From assembly GCA_910588845.1 (NCBI GenBank), contig CAJURU010000032.1, positions 1 to 32,072 of the forward strand: a stretch of DNA of 32,072 nt. The letters are read 5' to 3'. Position 1 is the first letter of the stretch, and each line of letters begins with the position of its first letter. Positions 14,294 to 24,230 of the stretch are shown here, piece by piece. The translations under genes and the position numbers were made by a program. The stretch is from an uncultured Lachnospiraceae bacterium (lineage in GTDB: Bacteria; Bacillota; Clostridia; Lachnospirales; Lachnospiraceae). The notes below the pieces were generated by a model, which saw only the letters and a program-made list of their open reading frames with translations, was not told the DNA's origin and did no database searches.

Positions 14294-15285
14294 GAATAGC
14301 AAAACAGATGCAGCTTCTGGCAGTCATGCTGCTTTGCGCTGTCCTGCTGGCAGGCTGCGAAAATGCGCAGGAAGAGGCGTTTGATTATTATATTTACCGC
14401 ATCAATACAGACAAAACAAAGACGATGGCCGTCGGCTATACGCCTAACGCAGAAGATAAAGAGGATCTTATTCAGGAATTTCTGGGACAACTTTTCTGGC
14501 AGGAAGAAAGTCTCAATTATCAGAAAGCGATTCCTGACAACGTAAGGATTTCTTCCTGGAAATTGGAAGAAGGTCAGTTGTACCTTTATTTCAATAGCGC
14601 TTATCTGGAAATGGGCAACATTGAAGAGGTGCTCTGTAGGTTTGCGATTGTGAAAACATTGATTCAGATTGACGGCGTGGACTGCATTTCTTTTTATGTA
14701 GGAGATGGATCGTTGTTGGACGATGAAGGAAAGCCGGTAGGTTTGATGACGGAGGAGAGCTTTATTGAGAATCCGGGCGAGCAGATTAATACCATTCAGA
14801 CGGCAAATATTACGCTGTATTTTGCCAATTCAAAGGGAGACGCCCTGGTGCAGGAAGTGCAAGAGATCCATTACAGCAGCAATATTTCCTTAGAGAAGCT
14901 TGTTGTGGAGCAGCTATTAAAGGGACCGCAGGGGGATAAGGGACGTTCCGCAATCCCTGATGGAACGAAATTGGTAAGTGTGTCCGTGTTGGACGGCGTA
15001 TGTTTTGTCAATCTTGATGAAGGGTTTTTGAATCAGAATTATGAGATTGCAGAACCGGTAGTCATTTATTCGATCGTCAATTCACTGACTGAGCTCACCA
15101 ATGTCAATAAAGTACAAATTTCCGTGAAAGGAAATACCAACTTGACGTATCGGGAAAAATACAATTTGAGTACGATCTTTGAGCGGGATTTAGATTATCT
15201 GGATGAGTCTGCCAAAACCCAGGAGAGCCAGATGCAAGAAGGGGTGGAACAGATTGTTGACGCCTCGGAGGGCTTGGATGATTAG
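14290..15285 (+). CDS. GerMN-domain lipoprotein
   Basis: A 331-residue exported lipoprotein: the signal ends in LLAGC with C23 as the lipidated cysteine. Two GerMN-like repeats are visible, about 75-150 (ending in a DGVDCISFYVGDG type strand) and about 190-285 (LEKLVVEQLLKGPQGD, then the LDGVCFVNLDEGF strand and YSIVNSLTELTNVNKVQISV). GerMN domains occur in the sporulation and germination protein GerM and in lipoproteins beside two-component kinases, as in the LpqB-MtrB pair of actinobacteria. The start overlaps the kinase stop, and the comEC start lies inside its last codons. By analogy it may tune the kinase, but that is not shown by sequence. Confidence 0.85.
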   Translation: MRIAKQMQLLAVMLLCAVLLAGCENAQEEAFDYYIYRINTDKTKTMAVGYTPNAEDKEDLIQEFLGQLFWQEESLNYQKAIPDNVRISSWKLEEGQLYLYFNSAYLEMGNIEEVLCRFAIVKTLIQIDGVDCISFYVGDGSLLDDEGKPVGLMTEESFIENPGEQINTIQTANITLYFANSKGDALVQEVQEIHYSSNISLEKLVVEQLLKGPQGDKGRSAIPDGTKLVSVSVLDGVCFVNLDEGFLNQNYEIAEPVVIYSIVNSLTELTNVNKVQISVKGNTNLTYREKYNLSTIFERDLDYLDESAKTQESQMQEGVEQIVDASEGLDD

Positions 15286-17764
15286 GCGGACAGCTTGTTG
15301 TCTGTGCCTTTCGCTGGCGTTGGGAATTTTATATGGCAAGGGCAGGGAATGGTGGCTCGTTGTGGGTTTCTTCTTGCTGGTGGCATATATGGCGGCGGCG
15401 ATGATACGCCTCAGAGAAAATGCCAGGTCCGCGGCATGTGTGCGGGCGCTCCTGTGTATTTGTCTGTTTAGCGCCGGATTTGTCCGGGTGCAGGCGCAGC
15501 AGGCAGTGAGGGATGAACTGGAGGCAGTTCTCTCCGACGGCGAGAATATCACTGTGCAGGGCGAAATTTCGCGTAAAGCTGAGGGGAACTTGCAGGAGAA
15601 GAGAGCCGCAGCCGCGAGGGCTGTGCAAGGGAAGGCAACTATCTCAGAGGGGATTTCCAGGAGCGGGGAGGTTTCCCGGCAGCCAGAATCATTTGAACAG
15701 ACACAATTTATCTATTATCTTACGGACACCCGAGTTTTTTCAGGCGGCAAATCTTATCCAAGTTATGGGATTCTTATTTACAGTCAAGACGGCAGATATC
15801 AGCCGGGCAATTACTTACAAATAACCGGAAGTTATGCGCCGTTTCAGATTTCACGCAATGAAGGGAATTTTAATGAAAAACAATATCAGCAGAGCAGGAA
15901 ATGGGAATTTAAAGTCTATGCTGATTCCTTGACGCTGCTCTCTTCACGCAGCAATCAATATAAGGTATTTTTGGCGGAATTGAGGCAGAGGATGCAGGAG
16001 GTGTTCCTGGTGCACATGGAGCCAGTGAACGCCGGGGTGATGGCAAACATGGTTCTAGGTGAGAAATCCCTGCTGGATACGGAAATAAAAGATTTGTACC
16101 GCGATGCGGGAATTTCTCATATCCTTGCCATTTCCGGCCTGCATGTCTCGCTCCTTGGCATGGGCGTCTTTGGCTTATTGCACAAGTTTGGATGTTCCAG
16201 AAAGTGCAGCGCGTTTATCTGCGCATGCGCAGTCTGTAGTTTTGGCATCTTTTCGGGCATGGAGACGTCTACGGTGCGCGCTGTAATCATGTTTGTGTTG
16301 TTGATGGCTGCGCATATATGCGGGCGCAGTTACGATTCTCTGACGGCTCTTTCACTCAGCGCTGCTGTCCAGCTCTGGGAAAATCCATGTTTACTATGGT
16401 ATGCCGGGTTCCTGTTTTCTTATGGTGCAGTTCTCGGCGTGGTTGTAGTGTGGAAGACGTTCAAGGAGGCCGGCAAAGAACGTTTAGAGGATGAGCAAAG
16501 AGAGTGGGAGAGAAGGAGCCGTACTTTTTGGCAGAAAAAGGTGATTGCCCTGAAAGATACGTTCTGCGTCAGCGCCTGCATTCAGCTTGTGACACTGCCG
16601 CTTTCTGTCTATTTCTATTATGAAATTCCGCCTTACAGTGTCCTGACAAACGTCTGTGTATTGCCGTTTATGGGCGTGCTGCTGTCGTTGGGGATTTTGG
16701 GCGGTATCCTTGGCGGTATTTTTCCCTTTATAGGCGCAGTCATTTTAAAGCCGGCCGGCTGGCTGCTCGCTTTCTATGAATTTGTCTGCCGTCTGTTCGG
16801 GAAGCTGCCGTGGGCTAATTTCATAATCGGCAGGCCGTCTCTGGAGATGGTAATCGTCTACTATGTAATTCTTGTTGTCTGTCTGTATTTTATTTGGCGT
16901 CTGCACAAGAAATATTATCTATTGGCAATATTTCTTGTGCTTGTCTGTCTGCTGTTTGTCCGCGGAAAAGCGCAATTTGAGATTGATGTGCTGGATGTGG
17001 GGCAGGGAGATGGGATTTTTATTCAAAATGACAACGGGGCGTGTTTCTTTGTGGATGGCGGCAGCACCAACGTCAAAGAGGTGGGGAAATACCGCATTCT
17101 GCCCTTCTTGAAATCGCACGGCATACGTACTGTCAAAGGCTGGATCGTCAGCCATGGGGACGCCGACCATATCAGTGGCTTATTGGAAGTATTGCAGCAG
17201 GGTTTTCCGGTGGAAAATATCATTCTTTCCCGATTTATGGTTCATGATGAAGCGTGGGAATCGCTGCTGCGGGAGGCAGAGGGGGCAGGCTGTAATATCC
17301 TGTACGTCTCGCCAGGGATGCAGTTTGGCTCCGGGGCGCTCGTATTTACTGTGCTTGCGCCGGAGGGGGCAGGTATTGGGAATAATGCCGGCCGGAACGC
17401 GTTGTCGTTGTCATTGTTGTTGGAATATCAGGGATTCAGAGGCGTTTTTACCGGAGATATTGCAGCAGAACAAGAACGGGAACTTTTGATGAAGAGCAGC
17501 CGGTATGGCATAAGGCAGGTGGACTTTTTTAAGGCGGCGCACCACGGTTCTAATCATTCAAATAGCAGGGAGCTTTTAGAGGTTCTCTCCCCCAAAATGA
17601 CGGTGGTCTCCTGTGCCAAGAAGAATACTTACGGACATCCGGGCAAGGAAGCGGTTGCGCGAATGCGGGATGTAGGAAGCCGAGTGTATTTTACGATGGA
17701 GCGAGGGCAGATTTGCATACGGAAGGCGGATAGAGACGTACGGGTATGGACATTTCTGCCCTGA
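15278..17764 (+). CDS. comEC: DNA internalisation competence protein ComEC/Rec2
   Basis: About 828 residues from ATG 15278, preferred over an upstream in-frame codon because GGAGGGC lies just ahead and the start overlaps the GerMN stop. Order of parts: two N-terminal membrane segments; a DUF4131/OB-like soluble domain (about 60-200); a multi-pass competence channel (about 245-560), with the segment ISHILAISGLHVSLLGMG typical of the family; and a C-terminal metallo-beta-lactamase-fold domain (about 570-825) with VLDVGQGDGIFI, SHGDADHISGL (first histidine H626) and AAHHGSNHSNS. ComEC carries single-stranded DNA across the membrane, and the beta-lactamase domain probably degrades the other strand. 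The length agrees with the full family and no motif is missing. Confidence 0.95.
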   Translation: MIRRTACCLCLSLALGILYGKGREWWLVVGFFLLVAYMAAAMIRLRENARSAACVRALLCICLFSAGFVRVQAQQAVRDELEAVLSDGENITVQGEISRKAEGNLQEKRAAAARAVQGKATISEGISRSGEVSRQPESFEQTQFIYYLTDTRVFSGGKSYPSYGILIYSQDGRYQPGNYLQITGSYAPFQISRNEGNFNEKQYQQSRKWEFKVYADSLTLLSSRSNQYKVFLAELRQRMQEVFLVHMEPVNAGVMANMVLGEKSLLDTEIKDLYRDAGISHILAISGLHVSLLGMGVFGLLHKFGCSRKCSAFICACAVCSFGIFSGMETSTVRAVIMFVLLMAAHICGRSYDSLTALSLSAAVQLWENPCLLWYAGFLFSYGAVLGVVVVWKTFKEAGKERLEDEQREWERRSRTFWQKKVIALKDTFCVSACIQLVTLPLSVYFYYEIPPYSVLTNVCVLPFMGVLLSLGILGGILGGIFPFIGAVILKPAGWLLAFYEFVCRLFGKLPWANFIIGRPSLEMVIVYYVILVVCLYFIWRLHKKYYLLAIFLVLVCLLFVRGKAQFEIDVLDVGQGDGIFIQNDNGACFFVDGGSTNVKEVGKYRILPFLKSHGIRTVKGWIVSHGDADHISGLLEVLQQGFPVENIILSRFMVHDEAWESLLREAEGAGCNILYVSPGMQFGSGALVFTVLAPEGAGIGNNAGRNALSLSLLLEYQGFRGVFTGDIAAEQERELLMKSSRYGIRQVDFFKAAHHGSNHSNSRELLEVLSPKMTVVSCAKKNTYGHPGKEAVARMRDVGSRVYFTMERGQICIRKADRDVRVWTFLP

Positions 17765-17869
17765 ATAGTGTATGATAACTACAGCTCTCCCGTTGTAAAC
17801 GGCGCCTTTGCGGCAAATCGGGCAGAGTAGAAATGATATATTGTGAGTAAAGGGAAACAGGTGGAAAGT

Positions 17870-18850
17870 ATGAAGAGCATAGACGCAGATATCAAAGCGG
17901 GCAGTTTTCAGCCGGTGTATCTGTTATACGGTGAGGAATCATATCTGAAAAGGCAGTATGGGCAAAAGCTGAGGCAGGCGTTGGCTGGAGTGGATGACAC
18001 AATGAATGTATCGTTTTACGAGGGTAAAAATATCAATCCCGGCGAAATCGTTGATTTGGCAGAGACGCTTCCCTTCTTTGCGGAGCGCAGGCTGATCATG
18101 CTTGAAAACAGCGGAGTGTTCAAGAGTTCTTCGGAAGAGCTTGCGGACTATATGAAGCATGTCGCAGAAACGACTTGTTTTGTGTTTGTAGAGGAGGAGG
18201 TTGACAAGCGGGGCAAGATGTATAAGGCCGTCAAAAACGTTGGCAGGGCGGTGGAATTTTCGCGGCAGACAGAAGAAGTGCTGACCCGCTGGATTCTGGC
18301 GAGGCTGGGGCGGGAAAAGAAGAAAATTACCCGTCAGGTTTTACAGCTCTTTTTGGAAAAAACCGGCAGCGATATGGAATATATAGATAAAGAACTGGAA
18401 AAGTTGTTTTGTTATACGCTGGGGCGGGAAGTGATCTCGGCAGAGGATGTGGAGGCGGTGTGCGTTGCGCAGACGACAGGAAAGATATTTGAGATGGTGG
18501 ATAAAATTGCCGGAAAACAGCAAAAGCAGGCATTGGAACTGTATTACGATCTGTTGGCGTTAAAGGAACCGCCAATGCGGATTTTATTTTTGATTGCCAG
18601 GCAGTTTCAGATATTGTTACAGGTAAAGGATTTAAAACGTCAGGGATATGACAACAAGCAAATTGCCGCTAAAGCAAAAATTCCCGAGTTTGCCGTGCGT
18701 AAGAATTTTACACAGGCGGGAAGATTTACATTCGCACAGCTCAGGGAGGCAGTAGAAGACTGTGTGCAGGCGGAAGAGGACGTGAAGACCGGAAGCCTCA
18801 ATGATAGGATGGCAGTGGAACTTTTGGTTGTTAAATACAGCAGGGGGTAA
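17870..18850 (+). CDS. holA: DNA polymerase III delta subunit
   Basis: About 326 residues. The start MKSIDADIKAGSFQPVYLLY followed by GEESYLKRQY is the standard HolA opening, in which delta contacts the clamp. The AAA-like fold continues (LPFFAERRLIMLENSG and CFVFVEEEVDKRGKMYK), and the C-terminal collar domain runs from about 210 (PPMRILFLIARQFQILLQVK). Delta opens the sliding clamp within the clamp loader. ATG 17870 has AGGTGG six bases ahead; a GTG nine codons earlier lacks a ribosome binding site. The comEC-holA-lepA order is common in Firmicutes. The rpsT gene that often lies here is absent from the window. Confidence 0.92.
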   Translation: MKSIDADIKAGSFQPVYLLYGEESYLKRQYGQKLRQALAGVDDTMNVSFYEGKNINPGEIVDLAETLPFFAERRLIMLENSGVFKSSSEELADYMKHVAETTCFVFVEEEVDKRGKMYKAVKNVGRAVEFSRQTEEVLTRWILARLGREKKKITRQVLQLFLEKTGSDMEYIDKELEKLFCYTLGREVISAEDVEAVCVAQTTGKIFEMVDKIAGKQQKQALELYYDLLALKEPPMRILFLIARQFQILLQVKDLKRQGYDNKQIAAKAKIPEFAVRKNFTQAGRFTFAQLREAVEDCVQAEEDVKTGSLNDRMAVELLVVKYSRG

Positions 18851-18953
18851 CAGGTTTGCAGTTATCTGCTGTGTTAGCTTTGGTTTTTTAAGCTCATTGT
18901 GATATGGTAAGGATTTTGTTTTTGCGTAGACAATCTAGTTCATTTTGTGTTAA

Positions 18954-18959
18954 TATAAT
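18954..18959 (+). promoter_or_regulatory. Likely -10 box of the lepA promoter
   Basis: TATAAT stands 55 bases ahead of the lepA ATG in an AT-rich gap. No good -35 is present at the normal distance, so only the -10 is proposed. Confidence 0.4.
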
Positions 18960-19013
18960 AAACATAGGGAAATTTTTTCTTAATCTGACAGATTAGGGAT
19001 TTGGAGGAACAGC

Positions 19014-20828
19014 ATGGCAGCAATTGAGCAGAGTAAAATTAGAAATTTTTGCATTATCGCACATATAGACCATGGGAAGTCTACGCTTGCGGACCGCATT
19101 ATCGAGAAGACCGGGCTGCTGACCAGCCGGGAGATGCAGGCGCAGGTCTTAGACAACATGGATTTGGAACGGGAACGCGGCATTACGATCAAAGCGCAGG
19201 CGGTGCGCATTGTATATAAGGCGAAGGATGGGGAGGAATATATTTTCAACCTTATCGACACACCGGGACATGTAGACTTTAATTATGAGGTTTCACGCAG
19301 TCTTGCGGCGTGCGATGGCGCTATCCTGGTGGTAGACGCGGCACAGGGAATTGAGGCGCAGACGCTGGCCAATGTCTATCTGGCCCTGGATCATGATTTG
19401 GACGTGCTTCCGGTAATTAATAAAATAGATCTCCCCAGTGCAGAGCCGGAGCGTGTCATCGAGGAGATTGAGGATGTGATTGGCCTGGAGGCGCAGGATG
19501 CGCCGCAGATATCGGCGAAGACGGGGCTGAATGTTGAGGAAGTGTTAGAGCAGATTGTAGAGAAGATTCCGGCGCCCGGCGGAAGCCCGGATAATCCTAT
19601 GCAGGCGTTGATTTTTGATTCTTTGTATGATTCTTATAAGGGTGTGATTGTGTTCTGCCGGATGAAAGAGGGATGCGTGCGCGCGGGAACTACGATTAAA
19701 ATGATGGCGACGGGAGCAACGGCGGATGTGGTGGAAGTCGGCTATTTTGGCGCGGGCCAGTTTATTCCCTGTGAAGAGTTGAGCGCAGGCATGGTAGGCT
19801 ATATTACTGCCAGTCTCAAGAATGTAAGCGATACGCAGGTGGGAGATACGGTGACGGACGCAGCCAATCCCTGTAAAGAACCATTGCCAGGGTATAAGAA
19901 GGTGACGCCTATGGTGTACTGCGGTATGTACCCGGCGGACGGCGCCAAGTATCCAGATTTGCGGGATGCCCTGGAGAAATTGCAGTTGAATGATGCTTCG
20001 CTGCAATTTGAGGCGGAGACTTCTGTTGCGCTGGGGTTTGGGTTCCGCTGCGGATTTCTGGGTCTCTTGCATTTAGAGATTATCCAGGAGCGTTTGGAGC
20101 GGGAATATAATCTGGATCTTGTGACGACTGCGCCGGGAGTTATCTACAAGGTATACAAAACGAACGGAGAGGTTATTGAATTGACGAACCCCTCTAATCT
20201 GCCGGACCCGGCGGAAATTGATTATATGGAAGAGCCGATGGTAAGCGCGGAGATTATGGTTACCAGCGATTATATCGGCGCCATCATGGATTTATGCCAG
20301 GAACGCCGCGGAATCTATATCAGTATGGAATATATGGAGGAGACGCGGGCGTTGATTAAATACGACTTGCCGTTGAATGAAATCATCTATGATTTCTTTG
20401 ATGCGCTGAAATCGCGCTCCCGCGGTTATGCTTCCTTTGACTATGAGATGAAGGGGTATGCCCGTTCTGAGCTTGTCAAGCTGGACATCCTCATCAACAA
20501 GGAGGAAGTGGATGCCCTGTCCTTTATTGTCCACAGTGGAACGGCGTATGAACGCGGCAGGAAGATGTGTGAGAAATTAAAGGGCGAGATTCCCAGGCAT
20601 TTGTTTGAGATTCCAATCCAGGCGGCAATCGGCAGCAAGGTTATTGCCAGGGAGACGGTAAAGGCGATGCGCAAGGATGTGCTGGCGAAATGTTATGGTG
20701 GCGACATTTCCAGGAAACGGAAACTTTTAGAGAAGCAGAAGGAAGGCAAGAAGCGTATGCGTCAGATTGGAAATGTGGAGATTCCACAGAAAGCATTTAT
20801 GAGCGTACTTAAACTGGATGACAATTGA
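19014..20828 (+). CDS. lepA: Elongation factor 4 (LepA), ribosome back-translocating GTPase
   Basis: A full-length 604-residue LepA. The GTPase domain has G1 HIDHGKSTLADRI, the switch-region ERGITIKAQ, G3 DTPGHVDF and G4 NKIDLPSA. Domains II and III follow, then the LepA-specific C-terminal domain (from about 485) with the conserved basic end GDISRKRKLLEKQKEGKKRM. It acts on stalled or mis-translocated ribosomes and in initiation-related ribosome maturation. TTGGAGG lies about seven bases before the ATG. The hemW gene follows within 45 bases, the usual partner in Firmicutes. Confidence 0.98.
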   Translation: MAAIEQSKIRNFCIIAHIDHGKSTLADRIIEKTGLLTSREMQAQVLDNMDLERERGITIKAQAVRIVYKAKDGEEYIFNLIDTPGHVDFNYEVSRSLAACDGAILVVDAAQGIEAQTLANVYLALDHDLDVLPVINKIDLPSAEPERVIEEIEDVIGLEAQDAPQISAKTGLNVEEVLEQIVEKIPAPGGSPDNPMQALIFDSLYDSYKGVIVFCRMKEGCVRAGTTIKMMATGATADVVEVGYFGAGQFIPCEELSAGMVGYITASLKNVSDTQVGDTVTDAANPCKEPLPGYKKVTPMVYCGMYPADGAKYPDLRDALEKLQLNDASLQFEAETSVALGFGFRCGFLGLLHLEIIQERLEREYNLDLVTTAPGVIYKVYKTNGEVIELTNPSNLPDPAEIDYMEEPMVSAEIMVTSDYIGAIMDLCQERRGIYISMEYMEETRALIKYDLPLNEIIYDFFDALKSRSRGYASFDYEMKGYARSELVKLDILINKEEVDALSFIVHSGTAYERGRKMCEKLKGEIPRHLFEIPIQAAIGSKVIARETVKAMRKDVLAKCYGGDISRKRKLLEKQKEGKKRMRQIGNVEIPQKAFMSVLKLDDN

Positions 20829-20872
20829 TAAGCAGCAATGAATAGAAATGAATGGAAACTGGATGGAAAGCG

Positions 20873-22132
20873 ATGGTGTCACAACAGGAGTTAGAATTAT
20901 ATATCCATATTCCCTTCTGTGTCAGGAAATGCAGTTATTGCGATTTCCTGTCCATGCCGGCGAACGAGGATATTCGCAGGAAATATGTAGATAGGCTGCT
21001 TGAAGAAATTCAGCAGCAGGGTTTGGCGTGTCGTGATTACCAGATAATCTCCGTGTTTGTGGGCGGCGGTACACCGTCACTGTTGGCGGGAGTGCAGATT
21101 TGGGAAATTATGGAGGCGGTCCGCAGACACTTTAAATTGACGCAAGATGCGGAGATTACCATAGAATGCAATCCGGGAACACTGACGGCCGAGAAACTGT
21201 CATTTTATAAATCAGCAGGTATTAACCGCCTGAGCTTGGGCTTGCAGTCAGCAGATGACAGGGAGCTTAGAGAACTTGGGCGGATTCATACATACAGGGA
21301 CTTTTTAGAGAGTTTTGATTTAGCAAGGAAAACGGGGTTTGATAACATCAATGTGGATCTGATGTCAGGTCTGCCTGGACAGAAGGTGCAAGATTGGGCG
21401 AATACCTTAAAGAAGGTTCTTGCGCTTGTGCCGGAACATATATCTGCATATAGTCTGATTGTGGAGGAAGGGACGCCTTTTTTTGAACAGTATGGCGAGG
21501 ACGAGCGGCGCAGACAGCAGGGAGAGGAGCCGCAAGCTCTGCCAACGGAGGAAGCGGAGCGGGAGATGTATGATAGAACCCTGGAAATATTAAAAAGCCG
21601 GGGGTTTTTAAGGTATGAGATTTCCAACTATGCTTTGCCGCAACGGGAGTGCCGTCACAATATCGGTTATTGGCGGTTGGTTCCTTACCTGGGGTTGGGG
21701 CTTGGAAGCTCATCATTTTTGGAAAACGTCAGGTTTTCCAATAAGCGGGAGTTATGCGCTTACATGAATGAAGATTTTTGTCACCTGCCGGAAATCTTGG
21801 GCAATGGTGAGAGTTTCCGAATGATGCCTGAGCGTTATACGGGAGGAAAGCTGCAAGCATTTTGCGAACAGGAGGAAATGGATGCAGCCGTGTGTTATCT
21901 GGACAAGAAACGGCAAATGGAAGAATTCATGTTTCTTGGGCTTCGGATGACAGAGGGAATATCAAGAGAAAGATTTGAAGAAAAGTTTCATATGACCCTG
22001 GAGAGTGTCTATGGCGCTGTTTTGCAAAGGTTGCAGCGGCAGGGTTTATTAGAACGTTATGAAGGAACCGTTCGTCTGACAGAAGCGGGAATTGCTGTCA
22101 GCAATTATGTGTTTTGCGAGTTTATTAGCTGA
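20873..22132 (+). CDS. hemW: Radical SAM protein HemW (haem chaperone)
   Basis: About 419 residues. The radical SAM cysteines are in FCVRKCSYCDF (C-x3-C-x2-C) near the start, followed by FVGGGTPSLL and the strands EITIECNPGTL and NRLSLGLQS. The C-terminal winged region (from about 345: EEFMFLGLRMTEGIS) is the HemN_C domain. The C-x3-C-x2-C spacing without the extra cysteine of true HemN, together with the position after lepA, points to HemW, a haem-binding chaperone, rather than coproporphyrinogen dehydrogenase. ATG 20873 gives the normal family start; an in-frame ATG at 20852 is possible, and neither has a strong ribosome binding site. The hrcA-grpE-dnaK genes often seen next are not here. 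Confidence 0.92.
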   Translation: MVSQQELELYIHIPFCVRKCSYCDFLSMPANEDIRRKYVDRLLEEIQQQGLACRDYQIISVFVGGGTPSLLAGVQIWEIMEAVRRHFKLTQDAEITIECNPGTLTAEKLSFYKSAGINRLSLGLQSADDRELRELGRIHTYRDFLESFDLARKTGFDNINVDLMSGLPGQKVQDWANTLKKVLALVPEHISAYSLIVEEGTPFFEQYGEDERRRQQGEEPQALPTEEAEREMYDRTLEILKSRGFLRYEISNYALPQRECRHNIGYWRLVPYLGLGLGSSSFLENVRFSNKRELCAYMNEDFCHLPEILGNGESFRMMPERYTGGKLQAFCEQEEMDAAVCYLDKKRQMEEFMFLGLRMTEGISRERFEEKFHMTLESVYGAVLQRLQRQGLLERYEGTVRLTEAGIAVSNYVFCEFIS

Positions 22133-22314
22133 TTTGCGCAATGAATAAAGGGTATTTTTTATTATTCAAGCACTGTCTAATAGATAGAGGATGTTGTATG
22201 GAAAAGGAAGGAATGGAAGAAGGGAGGAATGGAAGGGAACACAAATGTATCAGCGCGGGATAATTCGCGGGAAAATGAAAAGGCAGGGAACCCTGCAAGA
22301 GAAAGGAGAAAGAA

Positions 22315-24207
22315 ATGAAGTTAAAAAAAGTGGTAAGTAATCTGCTTGCCTGTGCGATGGTGGTAACTACTGTGTTTACCGGGAATGTAACCGCCGCCAG
22401 TGCAGCGCAAGCCAAAATCATACAGCCTTTGGCAAAGTATGATTTTAATGCAACGGTAAGTGAGGACAATGGGAAATATCAGGATATCCAGATGATTACC
22501 AATCAGATGGTTAGCAGCGATATCGGTAAGTACAGCGGCAAGCTTGATTTCATGCCTGGAAGGGGCGAGACGGGAAATGCGCTCAGCACAGATGGCGTCT
22601 TGGACGAAACGCATACGCAAAAAGGTGAAGGAAAATACGGGTTGAAACTGCCGCAGACGAATCTTGGGAATGCATATACTGTTTCCGCCTGGTTTAAATC
22701 CAGTTGGGGTACGTTAAATTCCAAAGCAGATAAAGTGTTTGCAGTGATGTCCATCGGCAAATCTGCGGAAGAGAACGTTACCATTAAGCCTATCGCAGGA
22801 AGCAATGGAAGGGATTTATATCTTCATTCAGGAAGTACGCAAGGCAGCGATAAAATGAGCGGTTCAGGTTCTTATTGGATGGAATGGCATATGTTTACCA
22901 TTACCCAGTCTGGCAATCAGGTAATTTGCTACCTTGATGGCAATAAGGTATCGGAGGCTGCAGTGGAACCGCTGCTGAATGATAACAGTGGAAGTATTTA
23001 TCTTGGCGTCAATCAGGGCGGCGGCGGTTACGCTACCGGAGAGTACGATGACATCAGCGTTTACAACGTAGCTCTGGACGCAGATCAAGTAAGCGATTTA
23101 CATACCAAAGGTTATGCAGAAGTAGGCAGGACGCCGGAAGAAATATTGCAGGATGTAACAGAAATAGATGTAACAAAGAATCTTTCTCTGAACCGGGGAG
23201 CCAAAGGAAAAATCAAAGTAACGCTTCCAGGTAAGCTCACAGCAGATAAATGTGACATTAGTTTTGCAGTGAAAGATAACAGCGATGTTATTTCAGTAGA
23301 TGAGTCCACAGGCGAAGTTACCGCCAATAGAGAGGGCACAGCGGAAGTTGTCACATCTGTAAAGGCGGGCAATACGACAAAGACAGGAACGACTTCCGTA
23401 GTGGTTACAGAGTCATTCAAAGGAGACCGTGATCCAATTGCCAAGATTACTGCAAGCTGCTATGACAGAAATGTTACGCTTGAGCCTACAAAGTCAAAAA
23501 CGGTATTCCGGCTGCCGAGCACATTGAAATTGAATGAGGACGTCAGCGTCACATACGCGTCCAGCAATGAGGGTATTGCCAAGGTTAGTGCAAGCGGAGT
23601 GGTAACGGCACAGAAGAAAGTTGGTTATGCGCGTATCACTACTACGGTGAAAGCGCTTTATGACGGCTTTGAGATGGAATACCAGACGTTGGTAAAGGTA
23701 AACCATGATATCACGAAAGTAAAAGCGTCTGCAAATGCAACAAGCCTGGCCAAAGGAAAAAAGGCCACTATTACTATTACACCGACTGCGGCTATGAAGA
23801 ATGCAGGCTATACCATGACGGCTGCGGCAAGCGGCGCTATGGGTTCTGCGAGCGTGAAAGGCAACACGGTAACTGTGACGGCGAAGAAGTCTGGTACTGG
23901 TACGGTAGCAGTCAAGATCAAGTCAGCCGGCAAGAGCATTACGAAAAGAATATCCTTTAATGTCGGCGAGATAACCGGGGTAAGCAGCAAGAGCGTGCTG
24001 AAAGTAAAGAAATCAGTGACTTTAAAGGTCAAAGGTCTTTCCGGGAAAGTAACTTGGTCTCTGGATAAGAAGAGCAAGAAACTGGCGAAGATTACCAAGA
24101 CGGGCAAATTAACCGCCAAGAAGAAAGGTACTGCAAAAGTGACTGCTAAGGTTAAGGTTGGCAAGAAAACGGTAACCTTGACGACTAGTGTGAAGATTAA
24201 GAAATAG
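22315..24207 (+). CDS. Secreted LamG-like protein with bacterial Ig-like repeats
   Basis: A 630-residue exported protein. The signal peptide (about 1-31) ends near AASAAQA. A LamG/concanavalin-like sandwich spans about 38-265 (YTVSAWFKSSWG, VICYLDGNKVSEA and GEYDDISVYNVALDADQVSDL). Ig-like (BIG2-type) repeats fill about 280-630, each closing with the T-G-x-V/L-T-A-x-K-x-G-T-A pattern. The last 150 residues are exceptionally lysine-rich. There is no LPxTG sorting motif or C-terminal membrane anchor, so it is either released or held by charge. AAGGAG precedes the ATG. The next gene starts 23 bases later and has the same repeat type, so the pair likely acts together on a glycan. Confidence 0.8.
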   Translation: MKLKKVVSNLLACAMVVTTVFTGNVTAASAAQAKIIQPLAKYDFNATVSEDNGKYQDIQMITNQMVSSDIGKYSGKLDFMPGRGETGNALSTDGVLDETHTQKGEGKYGLKLPQTNLGNAYTVSAWFKSSWGTLNSKADKVFAVMSIGKSAEENVTIKPIAGSNGRDLYLHSGSTQGSDKMSGSGSYWMEWHMFTITQSGNQVICYLDGNKVSEAAVEPLLNDNSGSIYLGVNQGGGGYATGEYDDISVYNVALDADQVSDLHTKGYAEVGRTPEEILQDVTEIDVTKNLSLNRGAKGKIKVTLPGKLTADKCDISFAVKDNSDVISVDESTGEVTANREGTAEVVTSVKAGNTTKTGTTSVVVTESFKGDRDPIAKITASCYDRNVTLEPTKSKTVFRLPSTLKLNEDVSVTYASSNEGIAKVSASGVVTAQKKVGYARITTTVKALYDGFEMEYQTLVKVNHDITKVKASANATSLAKGKKATITITPTAAMKNAGYTMTAAASGAMGSASVKGNTVTVTAKKSGTGTVAVKIKSAGKSITKRISFNVGEITGVSSKSVLKVKKSVTLKVKGLSGKVTWSLDKKSKKLAKITKTGKLTAKKKGTAKVTAKVKVGKKTVTLTTSVKIKK

Positions 24208-24230
24208 GAATCAATCAGCAGGAGGCAAAT

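Noticed and set aside
17784..17827. Inverted repeat between comEC and holA
   Set aside because: The CTCT-CCCG arms are short and imperfect with no T-run, so neither terminator nor riboswitch can be claimed.
19545..20072. 175-codon minus-strand ORF inside lepA
   Set aside because: lepA is certain and intact; the antisense frame has no start signals and is His/Arg-rich as expected of a shadow.
22198..22263. Purine-rich GGAA repeats and a 21-codon ORF ahead of the LamG-like gene
   Set aside because: The ORF is low-complexity Glu/Gly/Arg from the purine run and has no ribosome binding site. The gap holds a small GCAGGG/CCCTGC hairpin at 22283-22296 and nothing else I can name.
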